A stretch of 64,000 nucleotides of DNA from Bradyrhizobium sp. (GTDB lineage: Bacteria; Pseudomonadota; Alphaproteobacteria; Rhizobiales; Xanthobacteraceae): contig NZ_JAUSLT010000035.1 in the NCBI RefSeq assembly GCF_030646015.1, forward strand, positions 1 through 64,000. The letters run 5' to 3'. The notes beneath the pieces are model-generated. The model had not been told where the DNA came from. It saw only the letters and a program-made list of their open reading frames with translations, and searched no databases. Made by a program: the position numbers and the translations under genes. Position 1 is the stretch's first letter; each line of letters begins with the position of its first letter. Shown here piece after piece: positions 17,459-26,043 of the stretch.

Positions 17459-17749
17459 CTAGGTCCGGTGGCCGCCGCTCTGCCGCCCGGCCAGCCAATC
17501 CGCCAGTACCGGGCCCTTTTCTTCGGTCTTCTTGGCCGACGACGTCGACGACTTGGCGCGCGGCTTCTTGACCGCCGCGGGCGGTGCGGTGGCTTCGCGC
17601 GCGAGGCGCAAGGCTTTCAGCCTGGCCATGTTGTCGAGCACGGCTTTGGTCGTCACGTCACGATCGGATTTCACGACCTTGGCGTCGTTGGCCGCACGCG
17701 CGGCCTTGTTGAAACGCGCATCGGCGCGGTCGCGGTCTTCTTTTGACAT
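17459..17749 (-). CDS. Small basic hypothetical protein
   Basis: 96 residues starting MSKEDRDRADARFNKAARAAND. The first half is a charged, helix-forming segment (KSDRDVTTKAVLDNMARLKALRLARE). The middle is a Lys/Ala/Ser-rich linker (VKKPRAKSSTSSAKKTEEKG). The end, GPVLADWLAGRQSGG, is less charged. It begins right at the stop of the next upstream gene (TGAATG arrangement), so the two small genes are translationally coupled. No known domain is recognised; a nucleic-acid-binding role is possible from charge only. Confidence 0.65.
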   Translation of the reverse strand: MSKEDRDRADARFNKAARAANDAKVVKSDRDVTTKAVLDNMARLKALRLAREATAPPAAVKKPRAKSSTSSAKKTEEKGPVLADWLAGRQSGGHRT

Positions 17750-17983
17750 TCAGGTTGTCTTCTTTTTCTTGGGTTTGGCCTTGGCCTTCGGCTCCGGCGG
17801 CTTTTCGCGGTCGGCGGCTTCGCGCGCCAATCGTTCCTCGCGCAGGGTCGCCGTGCGCTTTCGTATCGCGATATCGGCTGCCGCGATATCGGCCATCGCC
17901 TTGATGCCTTCGGCATCCTGGGCGGCCCTTCGGTTCAGCCGGATCTCCTTCAATTCGGCCGGGGTTTTCGGTTCGTCATCCAT
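17750..17983 (-). CDS. Small Lys/Ala-rich hypothetical protein
   Basis: 77 residues starting MDDEPKTPAELKEIRLNRRA. Residues 10-60 are predicted to be one long charged helix (KAMADIAAADIAIRKRTATLREERLARE). The C-terminus is a Pro/Lys tail (PPEPKAKAKPKKKKTT). It is followed directly by the gene ending at 17459. The pair share the LAREA motif near their helices, suggesting an old duplication. Function is unknown. Confidence 0.65.
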   Translation of the reverse strand: MDDEPKTPAELKEIRLNRRAAQDAEGIKAMADIAAADIAIRKRTATLREERLAREAADREKPPEPKAKAKPKKKKTT

Positions 17984-18116
17984 CGTGTGCCTCGGATTTT
18001 ACGGCGCGCATCATGGTGCGGCGTCCTGCTGCCCCCTCTTACCATGCATCCTATCGCCAGCGGGCAACTTTAGGCCGGATCTGGAGGCAAAAAGGGCCGG
18101 TTTTCGGGCCAAATCC

Positions 18117-19118
18117 TCAATCGTGGTGAAGGTCGGCCTCGTCGGCGTCGGTTTCGAGGCCTGCCGGATCGAGGTTTTGCAGCCATGACTGCAATACCGG
18201 CGAGACATGGCCGGCGGCCTTCAGCTGCCGCAACGCGATCCGGATGCCGGCGCGGCCGTGGCGGTCTCCAGACATCGCCGATGGCGGCTGTTCCGCTGCT
18301 ATCGCATCCCGCACGCGCCGCTTGAGGCTGAGAATTTCAGGGCTGCCGAACCGCGCGATGTAAGACTGAAATGACTCGTGGCGCGCCGGGTCGAACGGCC
18401 GCGCCTCGCCCGATCCATCGCGCGCCGGATGCGGCGGATAAAGATGCGCGCAGGGAACCCAGCCCTCGGGGATCGGCTCGGTCGCCGGATGGGTCCGGCC
18501 GCTCTTCAAGAGTTTTGGCAACACATGGGTGTGCGGCCCCTCGGGGCTCCTGCCCGAAGCCGGCGGGATCGGCTGATAGACCTCGATGCGGCCGAGCCGG
18601 CTGATGAAGACGCGGTGCGGATTGGCGCTGAGGATCAGTCCCATCGCGGGATTGCCTGTTTCAAACACCGCCCGGCCGGCGTGCCGGCGCAGCTGCGCTG
18701 CCGTGTCGCCATCACCGATGCGCACACAGAAATCCGCATGCGGCGCGCCGAGGCCGAGATCGAACAGGATTGAATCGCGATCGCTCGCGCGCAAGGCCCC
18801 GGTGTCGGCGCCGAGTTCGGTCAGCACGGCTCGGCCGCCCATCGCGCCATCGGCTTTGGACAGGCATAGCGCGATGCGCTGATTCCAGCCTGATTTGGTG
18901 ATGCTTTCGGACGCCAGGGCCCGGTTGCGCGGATGATGCCGGATGGCGATGCCGCCGCGCGCGGTGACCGCCGAGACGGCGTCATCGGATTGCTGCAAGG
19001 TGACCGGCTCATGGGGATCGCGCGAAAACTCGGCGATGGCGCCGAAGGTGCCGAGGCTCCATTGTGTGTCGGGATCGGCAATCGCCCGGTGCAGCAGATC
19101 GATGGTCGCGGCATTCAT
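18117..19118 (-). CDS. Conserved-type hypothetical protein
   Basis: 333 residues, no signal peptide or membrane helix. It begins MNAATIDLLHRAIADPDTQWSLGTFGAIAEFSRDP. It has a compact Gly/His-rich centre (ADFCVRIGDGDTAAQLRRHAG; HRVFISRLGRIEVYQPIPPASG) and a His/Pro-rich stretch (GPHTHVLPKLLKSGRTHPATEPIPEGW). I believe this is one of the DUF families seen next to cobalamin or TonB-receptor loci in Bradyrhizobium, but I cannot name it with confidence. A repeat (19191-19314) separates it from the TonB receptor gene. Confidence 0.7.
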   Translation of the reverse strand: MNAATIDLLHRAIADPDTQWSLGTFGAIAEFSRDPHEPVTLQQSDDAVSAVTARGGIAIRHHPRNRALASESITKSGWNQRIALCLSKADGAMGGRAVLTELGADTGALRASDRDSILFDLGLGAPHADFCVRIGDGDTAAQLRRHAGRAVFETGNPAMGLILSANPHRVFISRLGRIEVYQPIPPASGRSPEGPHTHVLPKLLKSGRTHPATEPIPEGWVPCAHLYPPHPARDGSGEARPFDPARHESFQSYIARFGSPEILSLKRRVRDAIAAEQPPSAMSGDRHGRAGIRIALRQLKAAGHVSPVLQSWLQNLDPAGLETDADEADLHHD

Positions 19119-19190
19119 CGCTCGATATTCTCCCGGCGGTTGGGCCGGGAGAATATCGTCTGGTGCGGTCAGGACAAGCCGGGCGCTTCT

Positions 19191-19314
19191 TACCTCGCCC
19201 CGCTTGCGGGGAGAGGTCGGCGCGCAGCGCCGGGTTAGGCGGACTCTCCGCGAGTCGTGCTGTTGAGAAAGCCCCTCACCCCGACCCTCTCCCCGTGAAG
19301 AACGGGGAGAGGGA
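19191..19314. repeat. Palindromic intergenic repeat, type A3
   Basis: It opens TACCTCGCCCCGCTTGCGGG, continues with GGAGAGGTCGGCGCGCAGCG, and closes with CCCCTCACCCCGACCCTCT and CCCCGTGAAGAACGGGGAG. Other copies lie at 43876-44014, 56356-56482 and 61016-61142, with a partial copy inside a gene at 57366-57449. Confidence 0.85.
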
Positions 19315-19335
19315 GAAGAAGCAGCGCGCCGCAGC

Positions 19336-21567
19336 TCAGAACGTCGCGCCGGCCTTCACCATGTAGGTCCGGCCCGCCAGCGGATAGGCGCCGAAGCGGC
19401 CGGCGGTGAACGAACTCGCGATGGCATAGTCGTAATACAGCGCGTTGAGCAGGTTGTTGGCGCTGAGCGACCAGAAGAAGTGGCCGTATTCGCCGCTCAG
19501 CTTGAAGTCGACCGTGGCGTTGGCCGGAATCCGGCGCTGGGTGTTGGCCTGGTCGTTGTCCATGAAACGCTCGCTCCAGGCCCGCACCGTGGCGTCCGCC
19601 ACGAGATATTTCTGCCAGATGTTCCAGGCCACGCCGCCGCTGGCGGTGTAGCGGGACACCAGGGGAACGTCCTTGCCGGCAAACTCGCCTTCGCGAAACA
19701 CCGCGCCGGTATAGGCCGCGCCGCCGCGCAGCGTCACGCTGTCGCTGAGCCGCAGCGAGGCGCTGGTCTCGGAGCCGTAGCGGCGGGTCGGGTCGAGGTT
19801 GACGTTGTAGAACAGCGCCGGGATGAAATGGATCTCGTTCTCGAGCTCCATGTTGTAGATGCTGGATTGCAGCTGGAACCCGCCCGACTTGATGCGGAAG
19901 CCGCCCTCGATGTCGTGCGAGGTCTGGGTCTTCAGAGCGAAGTTGCCGGGGATGGGATTGAAGAAGGCGTCGAAGGAGGGGCCCGATGAAACCCGTTCAT
20001 CGACATTCGGCGTGCGGAACGCGCGGGCGGCGCGGCCGAATACCGAAAACATGTCGTTGAAGCGATGTTCGATGCCGACATGCAGCGCATGCTGGGTCTC
20101 GCTGCTGTCCAGCGGAAGCGCCTGAGCGCCGCAGCTAAAGAATATGGCGCAATTCGGCGGATCGTTGAGGCGGTCCTTTGCGCTCAGGGTGGTGTTCTGG
20201 ATCCGCGCGCCATAGGAGACATCGGTGGTCGGCAACAGCCCGATATTGTGCTGCCAGTAACCGGCAAGGGTTTTCTGCGCGAGATCATAGGTGTGGATCG
20301 GCGGCGTCCCCTTGTCCGTCGGACGTTCCTGGTGGAAGGTCGCGTCGTAAAAATCGATGCCGGTCAGAATGGCCGAGGGCATTCCGAACATCACGTTCTT
20401 GATGCTGAGGCGCGGTGTGATCGACCAGGTCTGCAAATGGGCGTCGACGTAACTGTTGCCAAAGGCATTGAAGAAGGCGGCCTGCTGCTTCTTGTCCCGC
20501 ACGCCGCCGTCGACGATCAGATCGACGCCGTTCATCAGGGTCTTGGTGAAGCCGGCGGTGGCGTTGGCGCCCTGCTGGTGGCCGTAGTCGAACGGGGTGG
20601 CAGCGCCGCGGCGGTTGGTGGCGAGTTCATCGAGGCCGATCGAGGGATCGACCAGCCGGCCGCCCGGAAAACCCAGCTTCTGGTCGTCGCCGGACAGGGT
20701 CACGAACGCGGTGAGGCCGGGGGTGGTGTAATTGAGGTTGCCGACACCGTTGCGCTGGTCGAGCGCGTTGTTGACGCGGTAACCGTCGGACTTGATGCCG
20801 TTGCCATAGAACGACGTCGACCATGGGCCGTAATTGGTCGCGGCCGAGACCGAGGCCATGCGCGAATTGAAAGAGCCGACGCCGGCCTCGGCGCGCATCT
20901 TGACCGGTGGGCCGCCGACGCCGTTCTTCAGCACGATGTTGATGACGCCGCCGACGGCGTTGTCGCCGTACAGCACCGCGCCGCTGTTGCCGCGGGTGAT
21001 CTCGATGCGCTCGATCGAATCGCGCTGAATGGTCGAGAAATCGACCCCGGCCATGTCGACGTCGTTGACCCTGCGGCCGTTGATCAGCACCAGGGTGTTG
21101 GAGGTTGCGAACGCGCCGAATCCCCTGAGGTCGACGCTGGTCTTCACACCGTTGACGCCGCCATACAGGCTTGTCAGTTGCACGCCCGGCGTCTGGGCGA
21201 TGATTTCCTGCACGGTTTGTGCCGGGGAGTGGGCGATGTCCTCTGCCGTGATGACCGACGTCGATGCGCCGACGATGCCGCTGAACTGCCTGACGGCCGG
21301 AACGCCGGTCGCGGCTGCGCCGCCGGCCGGCGTGTTCGCCGGGACTGCGTTCGGCGCCACGCGGCGCGAACTCGTCTCCTGATCGATTTTGGGCTTCGCG
21401 CGGGTGCGGTTTTCGTCCGGCGAGGTGATCTCGATCGGCGGCAGCGCCTGGGCGAGTTGCTGCGCTTTTGCGGCTGAAACGCTCAAGGACAGAATGGGTA
21501 CAAGGAAAGTGGTGGCAAGCAAACAGGTGCGACGCCGCTGGGCGGCTGTGGCGAAGATGGCAGACAT
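19336..21567 (-). CDS. TonB-dependent receptor, BtuB-like (cobalamin outer-membrane receptor)
   Basis: 743 residues. A signal peptide (about residues 1-35, ending near AKAQQ) precedes a plug domain with VITAEDIAHSPAQTVQEIIAQTPGVQ, VDLRGFGAFATSNTLVLINGRRVND and IERIEITRGNSGAVLYGDNAVGGVINIVLK. A beta-barrel follows and ends in Phe (YMVKAGATF), as outer-membrane barrels do. The gene has a cobalamin riboswitch in its leader and lies divergent from a btuCDF-like operon. It therefore most likely imports vitamin B12 or a corrinoid, using TonB energy from the inner membrane. No TonB box was identified with certainty. Confidence 0.9.
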   Translation of the reverse strand: MSAIFATAAQRRRTCLLATTFLVPILSLSVSAAKAQQLAQALPPIEITSPDENRTRAKPKIDQETSSRRVAPNAVPANTPAGGAAATGVPAVRQFSGIVGASTSVITAEDIAHSPAQTVQEIIAQTPGVQLTSLYGGVNGVKTSVDLRGFGAFATSNTLVLINGRRVNDVDMAGVDFSTIQRDSIERIEITRGNSGAVLYGDNAVGGVINIVLKNGVGGPPVKMRAEAGVGSFNSRMASVSAATNYGPWSTSFYGNGIKSDGYRVNNALDQRNGVGNLNYTTPGLTAFVTLSGDDQKLGFPGGRLVDPSIGLDELATNRRGAATPFDYGHQQGANATAGFTKTLMNGVDLIVDGGVRDKKQQAAFFNAFGNSYVDAHLQTWSITPRLSIKNVMFGMPSAILTGIDFYDATFHQERPTDKGTPPIHTYDLAQKTLAGYWQHNIGLLPTTDVSYGARIQNTTLSAKDRLNDPPNCAIFFSCGAQALPLDSSETQHALHVGIEHRFNDMFSVFGRAARAFRTPNVDERVSSGPSFDAFFNPIPGNFALKTQTSHDIEGGFRIKSGGFQLQSSIYNMELENEIHFIPALFYNVNLDPTRRYGSETSASLRLSDSVTLRGGAAYTGAVFREGEFAGKDVPLVSRYTASGGVAWNIWQKYLVADATVRAWSERFMDNDQANTQRRIPANATVDFKLSGEYGHFFWSLSANNLLNALYYDYAIASSFTAGRFGAYPLAGRTYMVKAGATF

Positions 21568-21689
21568 GATTCAACCTCGGTATGACGTCAGTGGCACGTC
21601 ACAGCGAACCAAGTCTCATCAACGTGCTCGCGCACCTCTGATGAAGCTAATGTCTGTACTCCCCGACCGACATCTTCGCGTGTGACCAC

Positions 21690-21868
21690 GGCTGACGGCA
21701 GGTCTCCTGGCTCGCGGGTCGATACCTTGCGTCGCCTTCCCAGGACCGAGATTCCCAGTGGCGTATGACGAAAGATTCACCGCTTACAGTTGCGGGGGCA
21801 GCCGCGGCATTGGGGAAGTTTCCCCGCACCGCATTCCCTTTTGATCCCCAAGCAAGGGAACCGTCGAG
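21690..21868 (-). promoter_or_regulatory. Cobalamin (B12) riboswitch
   Basis: Read on the minus strand, the leader has the classic order: GGTTCCC with a pairing GGGAATGCGGTG, then the conserved core GCTGCCCCCGCAACTGTAAGCGG, then the B12-box GAGCCAGGAGACCTGCC near 21697-21713. It lies about 120 bases upstream of the TonB receptor start at 21567. By family knowledge, adenosylcobalamin binding would reduce receptor expression. The spacer between the switch and the btuC-like gene shows no second riboswitch. Confidence 0.9.
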
Positions 21869-22019
21869 GATCATGGTAGAAGTTTGTCAAACTCCGAGTC
21901 AATGCCTTGGGGGCCTGCGCGCCTCCTGCACTGGACGAATGCGCTATTTTTGTCGCATGCAACCCTGTTGCCCGGCCTGAAATCATGTATCAGCACGGCG
22001 AGTGGTCTAGGGATTGTCG

Positions 22020-23063
22020 ATGAGTATCGGGGACGCCGTGGTGAGCGCGGATATCGGGGCAGGGCGACGCGTCAGTGTGACGATGGCGCTGGTCGCGCTC
22101 GTCGTGCTGCTGATGCTGATCTCGCTCGGCATCGGCCCGGTGCGGCTGTCGCCGCTGGCCGTGATCGAGGCCCTGTTCGGCGGCGGCAGCGATGTCTCGC
22201 AGGTGATCGTGCGCGAGATCCGGCTGCCGCGCACCATTCTGGGCTTTGCAATCGGCGCGATCCTCGGGCTGTCGGGTGCGGCGCTGCAGGGGCTGCTGCG
22301 CAATCCGCTGGCCTCGCCGTCGCTGTTCGGCGCGCCGCAATCGGCCGCGTTCGGCGCGGTTCTGGTGATCGCGCTCGGGCTCGCCGATGTCAGGTCCTAC
22401 GCGTTGCCGGTCGCGGCCATCGCGATGGCCTTTGCCTCGGTGTTCGTGCTGCTGGCGATCGCCGGCCGCAATGCGGGACTGCTGATTCTCATTCTCGCCG
22501 GCCTTGCGATCTCAAGCCTTGCGGGGGCTGCGACCGCGCTGGTGATGAATCTCTCCAGCAATCCCTTCGTGGTGCTGGAAATCGCCTTCTGGCTGCTCGG
22601 CTCGCTGGAGGACCGCAGTTTTCGCCACGTCATGCTGGCGCTGCCGTTCATCGTCGCGGGCGCGGTGATCCTGTGGAACCAGCGCAATGCTTTTCGCGCG
22701 CTCAGCCTCGGCGAGGAGACCGCGCAAAGCCTCGGCGTCGATGTCGGCCGGCTGCGGCTGGTGGTGATTGTCGGTGTCGCGCTCGGGGTCGGTGGCGCGG
22801 TCGCGGTCACCGGCACCATCGGCTTCATCGGCTTGGTGGCGCCACATCTGATGCGGCCCTTGATCGGCCACGATCCGGCGCGGCTGTTGCTGCCGAGCGC
22901 GCTCACCGGTGCCGCGCTGCTGCTGGCGGCCGACATCGCGGTGCGCATCATTCCCTCGACCAGCGACATCAAGGTAGGCGTGCTGACCTCGATCATCGGC
23001 GTGCCGTTCTTCCTCTATCTGATCAGGCGCGAACGCCGCGCGCTCGGCGGAGGCGTGGCATGA
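22020..23063 (+). CDS. FecCD-family ABC permease, BtuC-like
   Basis: 347 residues with about ten membrane helices. Family motifs include IREIRLPRTILGFAIGAILGLSGAALQGLLRNPLA, which is the FecCD signature, and GFIGLVAPHLMRPLIGHDPARLL, the coupling-helix region that contacts the ATPase. The ATG at 22020 is used; a TTG two codons upstream (22014) is possible. The stop overlaps the ATPase start by 4 bases. Together with the ATPase, the binding protein and the divergent riboswitch-controlled receptor, it makes a B12 importer the best call. Siderophore import is the alternative. Confidence 0.85.
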   Translation: MSIGDAVVSADIGAGRRVSVTMALVALVVLLMLISLGIGPVRLSPLAVIEALFGGGSDVSQVIVREIRLPRTILGFAIGAILGLSGAALQGLLRNPLASPSLFGAPQSAAFGAVLVIALGLADVRSYALPVAAIAMAFASVFVLLAIAGRNAGLLILILAGLAISSLAGAATALVMNLSSNPFVVLEIAFWLLGSLEDRSFRHVMLALPFIVAGAVILWNQRNAFRALSLGEETAQSLGVDVGRLRLVVIVGVALGVGGAVAVTGTIGFIGLVAPHLMRPLIGHDPARLLLPSALTGAALLLAADIAVRIIPSTSDIKVGVLTSIIGVPFFLYLIRRERRALGGGVA

Positions 23064-23836
23064 GCGCCTTCCTCACCGCACAGGGTCTCAACGTCGAACT
23101 GGCCGGCCGCCTGGTGCTGAACGACATCTCGCTGTCGCTGGCGTCAGGGCATCTGGTCGCGCTGGTGGGCCCGAACGGCGCCGGCAAGACCACGTTGCTG
23201 CGTGCACTCGCCGGGCTGCTGCCGTCGGACGGCGCCATCCATGTCGGCGGCGAGGCGCTGTCGTCGCTCTCGCTGCGCGACCGCGCGCGGCGTTTTGCCT
23301 ATCTGCCGCAGGGCCACATCGTGCATTGGCCGCTGCCGGCGCGCGATATCGTGGCGCTCGGCCGTTATCCGCATGGCGCGACCGACCCGGCGCGATTGTC
23401 GCCGAAGGATTCCGAGGCGGTGCTGCGGGCGATGCGGGCGACCGACGTAATGGAGTTTTCCGACCGCCGCGTTACCGAGCTCTCCGGCGGCGAGCGCAGC
23501 CGCGTGGCGCTGGCCCGCGTGCTCGCGGTGGAAGCGCCGGTCATCCTGGCCGACGAGCCGACCGCCTCGCTTGACCCGCGTTACCAGCTCGATGTCATGA
23601 AAAGCCTGCGCGCCGCCGCCGATCGGGGCGTGCTGGTGATCGTGGTGACGCACGATCTCGGCCTCGCCGCGCGCTTCGCCGATACTGTGCTCGTGCTCAG
23701 CGAAGGCCGCCTGGTGGTGCAAGGAACGCCGGCCGCGGCGTTGTCGGAGCAGGTGATGGCGGATGTGTTCCGGATCAGTGCCTATCGCGCCGAATTCGAG
23801 CGCGCGGCGGTGATCGTGCCGTGGGCGGAAATCTGA
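23060..23836 (+). CDS. ABC transporter ATPase, BtuD/FecE-like
   Basis: 258 residues. Walker A is GPNGAGKTT (37-45), the signature is LSGGERSR, Walker B ends in VILADEPTASLD, and the H-loop is VVTHD. The Q-loop region reads FAYLPQGHIVHWPLPARDIVALGRYPHG, typical of the BtuD/FecE group. The ATG at 23060 overlaps the end of the permease gene, and its stop (23834-23836) shares bases with the ATG of the binding protein. The three genes are tightly coupled. Confidence 0.9.
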   Translation: MSAFLTAQGLNVELAGRLVLNDISLSLASGHLVALVGPNGAGKTTLLRALAGLLPSDGAIHVGGEALSSLSLRDRARRFAYLPQGHIVHWPLPARDIVALGRYPHGATDPARLSPKDSEAVLRAMRATDVMEFSDRRVTELSGGERSRVALARVLAVEAPVILADEPTASLDPRYQLDVMKSLRAAADRGVLVIVVTHDLGLAARFADTVLVLSEGRLVVQGTPAAALSEQVMADVFRISAYRAEFERAAVIVPWAEI

Positions 23837-24669
23837 TGTACCGGCGGCTTGTCACTTTCGCCGCTTCGATCGCGCTCGCGGGCTGCGCGGTGTCGTCAGC
23901 GTCCGCCGCGCCTCTGCCGCGCATCGTCTCGATGAATGTCTGCACCGACCAGGTGCTGCTGACGCTGGCCGATCCCGAGCAGATTCTCGGCCTCAGCCGG
24001 TTTTCCAGGGATGCCTGGGTGACCGGCGATGTCAGGCGTTTTCCGACGCTGTCGGGCAGCGCCGAGGACGTGCTGGTGCTGAAGCCCGACGTGGTGGTCG
24101 CCAGCGTGTTCGACAAGCGCGCGACCCGGGAGCTGTTGAAAGCCAACGGGCTGCGCCTCGCCGAACTTTCGGTGCCGCGCAACCTGATGGAGGTGAAGGA
24201 CCAGCTTCGCCAACTCGGCGACATCGCCGGGCATCCCGATCGCGCGGCGCAGCAAATCGCCAAACTCGACGCGGCGCTGGCGCGGGCGCGCCGGGCCGTC
24301 GCCGACAAACACTACCGCGTGCTGCCGCTGTCGCGGCGCGGCTGGGTGGCGGGCAGCGACAGTTTTGTCGGCTCGCTGCTGGCCGAAACCGGGCTGTTCA
24401 ATACCGCCGGCGAACTCGGGTTCAATTTCGGCGGATTCGCATCGCTGGAGGCGATCGTCAGCCAAAAACCCGATCTGCTGCTGGTGTCGCAGGCCGGCGA
24501 TTTCGCCCGCGATGACGGCCAGGCCTTCTTGCTGCATCCCGCGCTGGAGCGATTCTATCCGGCAGCGAAACGTATCGTGATTCCGGAGCGGCTGACCGAA
24601 TGCGGCGGCGTCATGCTGGCGGAAGCGCTGGACGTGCTGGTGAAGGAGCTGGAGCGGGTAGGGAAGTAA
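23836..24669 (+). CDS. Periplasmic cobalamin-binding protein, BtuF-like
   Basis: 277 residues. The N-terminus has a signal with a lipobox-like LAGC (cysteine at about residue 17), so the protein may be lipid-anchored instead of free. The mature part starts LPRIVSMNVCTDQVLLTLADPEQILGLSRFSRD, a classic BtuF/FepB-type opening, and contains DVLVLKPDVVVASVF. It starts on a TGATG overlap with the ATPase gene. It would deliver ligand to the BtuCD-like pair. Confidence 0.85.
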   Translation: MYRRLVTFAASIALAGCAVSSASAAPLPRIVSMNVCTDQVLLTLADPEQILGLSRFSRDAWVTGDVRRFPTLSGSAEDVLVLKPDVVVASVFDKRATRELLKANGLRLAELSVPRNLMEVKDQLRQLGDIAGHPDRAAQQIAKLDAALARARRAVADKHYRVLPLSRRGWVAGSDSFVGSLLAETGLFNTAGELGFNFGGFASLEAIVSQKPDLLLVSQAGDFARDDGQAFLLHPALERFYPAAKRIVIPERLTECGGVMLAEALDVLVKELERVGK

Positions 24670-24702
24670 AACTCTTCCGTCGTCCCTGCGAACGAATACC
24701 GA

Positions 24703-24831
24703 CCTCATCCTGAGGAGCCGCGCGCACTTCGCGCGGCGTCTCGAAGGATGGCAGCAGCCAATGTGCCAGATGGTTCGAGACGCGCGCCGGACAGCGCAAG
24801 GCGCTGCCCAACCCACTCCTCACCATGAGGG
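24703..24831. repeat. Palindromic intergenic repeat, type E (two head-to-head units)
   Basis: Unit one reads CCTCATCCTGAGGAG to GCGTCTCGAAGGATGG (24703-24751). Unit two reads GGTTCGAGACGCG to CTCCTCACCATGAGGG (24772-24831). The ends of the two units are complementary. The pair fills the spacer between convergent genes at 24669 and 24865. Confidence 0.7.
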
Positions 24832-24864
24832 AGTTGGGTGTGTAGCGCAAGGAGCGACGACAAG

Positions 24865-25905
24865 CTACCCCGTCGCCACCGGCCCACCCGCCTTCTTCCA
24901 TGCATCCATGCCGCCGGCGATGTGCGCGGTGTTGGCAAGCCCGGCTTCCTTGGCCGCCGCCACCGCCATCGCCGAGCGCTCGCCGAAGGCGCAGAAGAAC
25001 ACGATGCGGCGTCCGGTCGCTGCGGCCACCTCGCGCAGCATGCCGCCGGGTCGCAAGGCGTCAGCGATGGCGGGATAGGGCGCGTGCAGCGCGCCCGGCA
25101 GCGTGCCGTGCTTGGCGCGTTCGCCGGTTTCGCGGAGATCAACCAGCAGGATATCGGGCCGGCCGAGGCTGTCGATTCCCTCGCGCACGGTGAGCGACTG
25201 TCCCTGCCTGGCGAGATCGTCCTGATGCAGGCCGACATGCATGTTGGCGGGCACCGCGACGTCCATCATCTTCGGGTTCGGCAGCTTCAGATTGCCCATC
25301 AGCTCGATATATTCATCCACCGAGCGCACCTGCAGCCGCGGATTGAATCGCTTTTCCTCGCCGATGGTGGAGACGGTGTCGCCCTTGTAGTCATGGGCCG
25401 GAAAAACCATGGTCTCGTCCGGCAGTTTCAGGAGCCGGTTGAAGATCGAATCATATTGCGCCCGCGCGCTGCCGTTCTGGAAATCGGTGCGGCCGGTGCC
25501 GCGGATCAGCAGCGTATCGCCAGTGAACACCCGGTCGCCCATCAGGTAGCTGTAGGAATCATCGGTATGGCCGGGCGTGTACATGACGTCGAGGCTGAGG
25601 CCCTCGATCGTCACCCTGTCGCCTTCGGCGACCCGCATCGCCACCACGTCGGCCTTGCTCTGCTCGCCCATGATGGTGACGCAGTGGGTGCGGTCGCGCA
25701 GCTCGCCGAGCCCGGTGACATGGTCGGCGTGCAGATGGGTGTCGACCGCCTTCACCAGCCGCAGATCAAGCTCGCGCAGCAGCTGGCAGTAGCGGTCGAC
25801 CTTCTCCAGCACGGGATCGAGGATCAGCGCCTCACCGCCGGCGCGGCTGGCCAGCAGGTAGCTGTAGGTTCCGGAAACGCTGTCGAACAGTTGTCGAAAG
25901 ATCAT
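24865..25905 (-). CDS. Persulfide dioxygenase-rhodanese fusion (MBL-fold, Blh/CstB-like)
   Basis: 346 residues. The first about 230 residues are a metallo-beta-lactamase fold with DTHLHADH (His57, His59, Asp61, His62), a GHTDDS loop and PAHDYKG, as in ETHE1-type glutathione persulfide dioxygenases. The C-terminal domain (about 245-346) is a rhodanese with DLRE and active-site Cys305 in the loop CAFGER. The family oxidises sulfane sulfur to sulfite while the rhodanese domain handles thiosulfate. The gene is divergent from an ArsR regulator that keeps a cysteine pair, matching the BigR-Blh arrangement of Rhizobiales. It acts in the cytoplasm. Confidence 0.9.
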   Translation of the reverse strand: MIFRQLFDSVSGTYSYLLASRAGGEALILDPVLEKVDRYCQLLRELDLRLVKAVDTHLHADHVTGLGELRDRTHCVTIMGEQSKADVVAMRVAEGDRVTIEGLSLDVMYTPGHTDDSYSYLMGDRVFTGDTLLIRGTGRTDFQNGSARAQYDSIFNRLLKLPDETMVFPAHDYKGDTVSTIGEEKRFNPRLQVRSVDEYIELMGNLKLPNPKMMDVAVPANMHVGLHQDDLARQGQSLTVREGIDSLGRPDILLVDLRETGERAKHGTLPGALHAPYPAIADALRPGGMLREVAAATGRRIVFFCAFGERSAMAVAAAKEAGLANTAHIAGGMDAWKKAGGPVATG

Positions 25906-26043
25906 GGCAGCCGGCTACCGTTGTGATGTGTGATCATGCCCAGTATCCTCACGAACTATTGTCGCACACTAATTTAGTCAATGCTGAATTATTGGAAAGC
26001 GCGATAATATCAGGATATCATATACGTTGGTATTCGTCGGGAC
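25906..26043. promoter_or_regulatory. Divergent promoter/operator between persulfide dioxygenase and ArsR genes
   Basis: The 138-base spacer is unusually AT-rich for this chromosome. It holds short dyads suitable for a winged-helix repressor: CTAATTTAG at about 25970-25978 and CAAT-N8-ATTG at about 25979-25994, plus two ATATCA repeats near 26008-26021. Their arrangement suggests an operator shared by both genes, as in BigR. The exact site cannot be set by eye. Confidence 0.5.

Noticed and set aside
21884..23836. A 650-codon frame that covers both permease and ATPase of the B12 operon
   Set aside because: Only its end is the real ATPase; the first 390 codons are the permease gene in a wrong frame. 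It is not a natural fusion.
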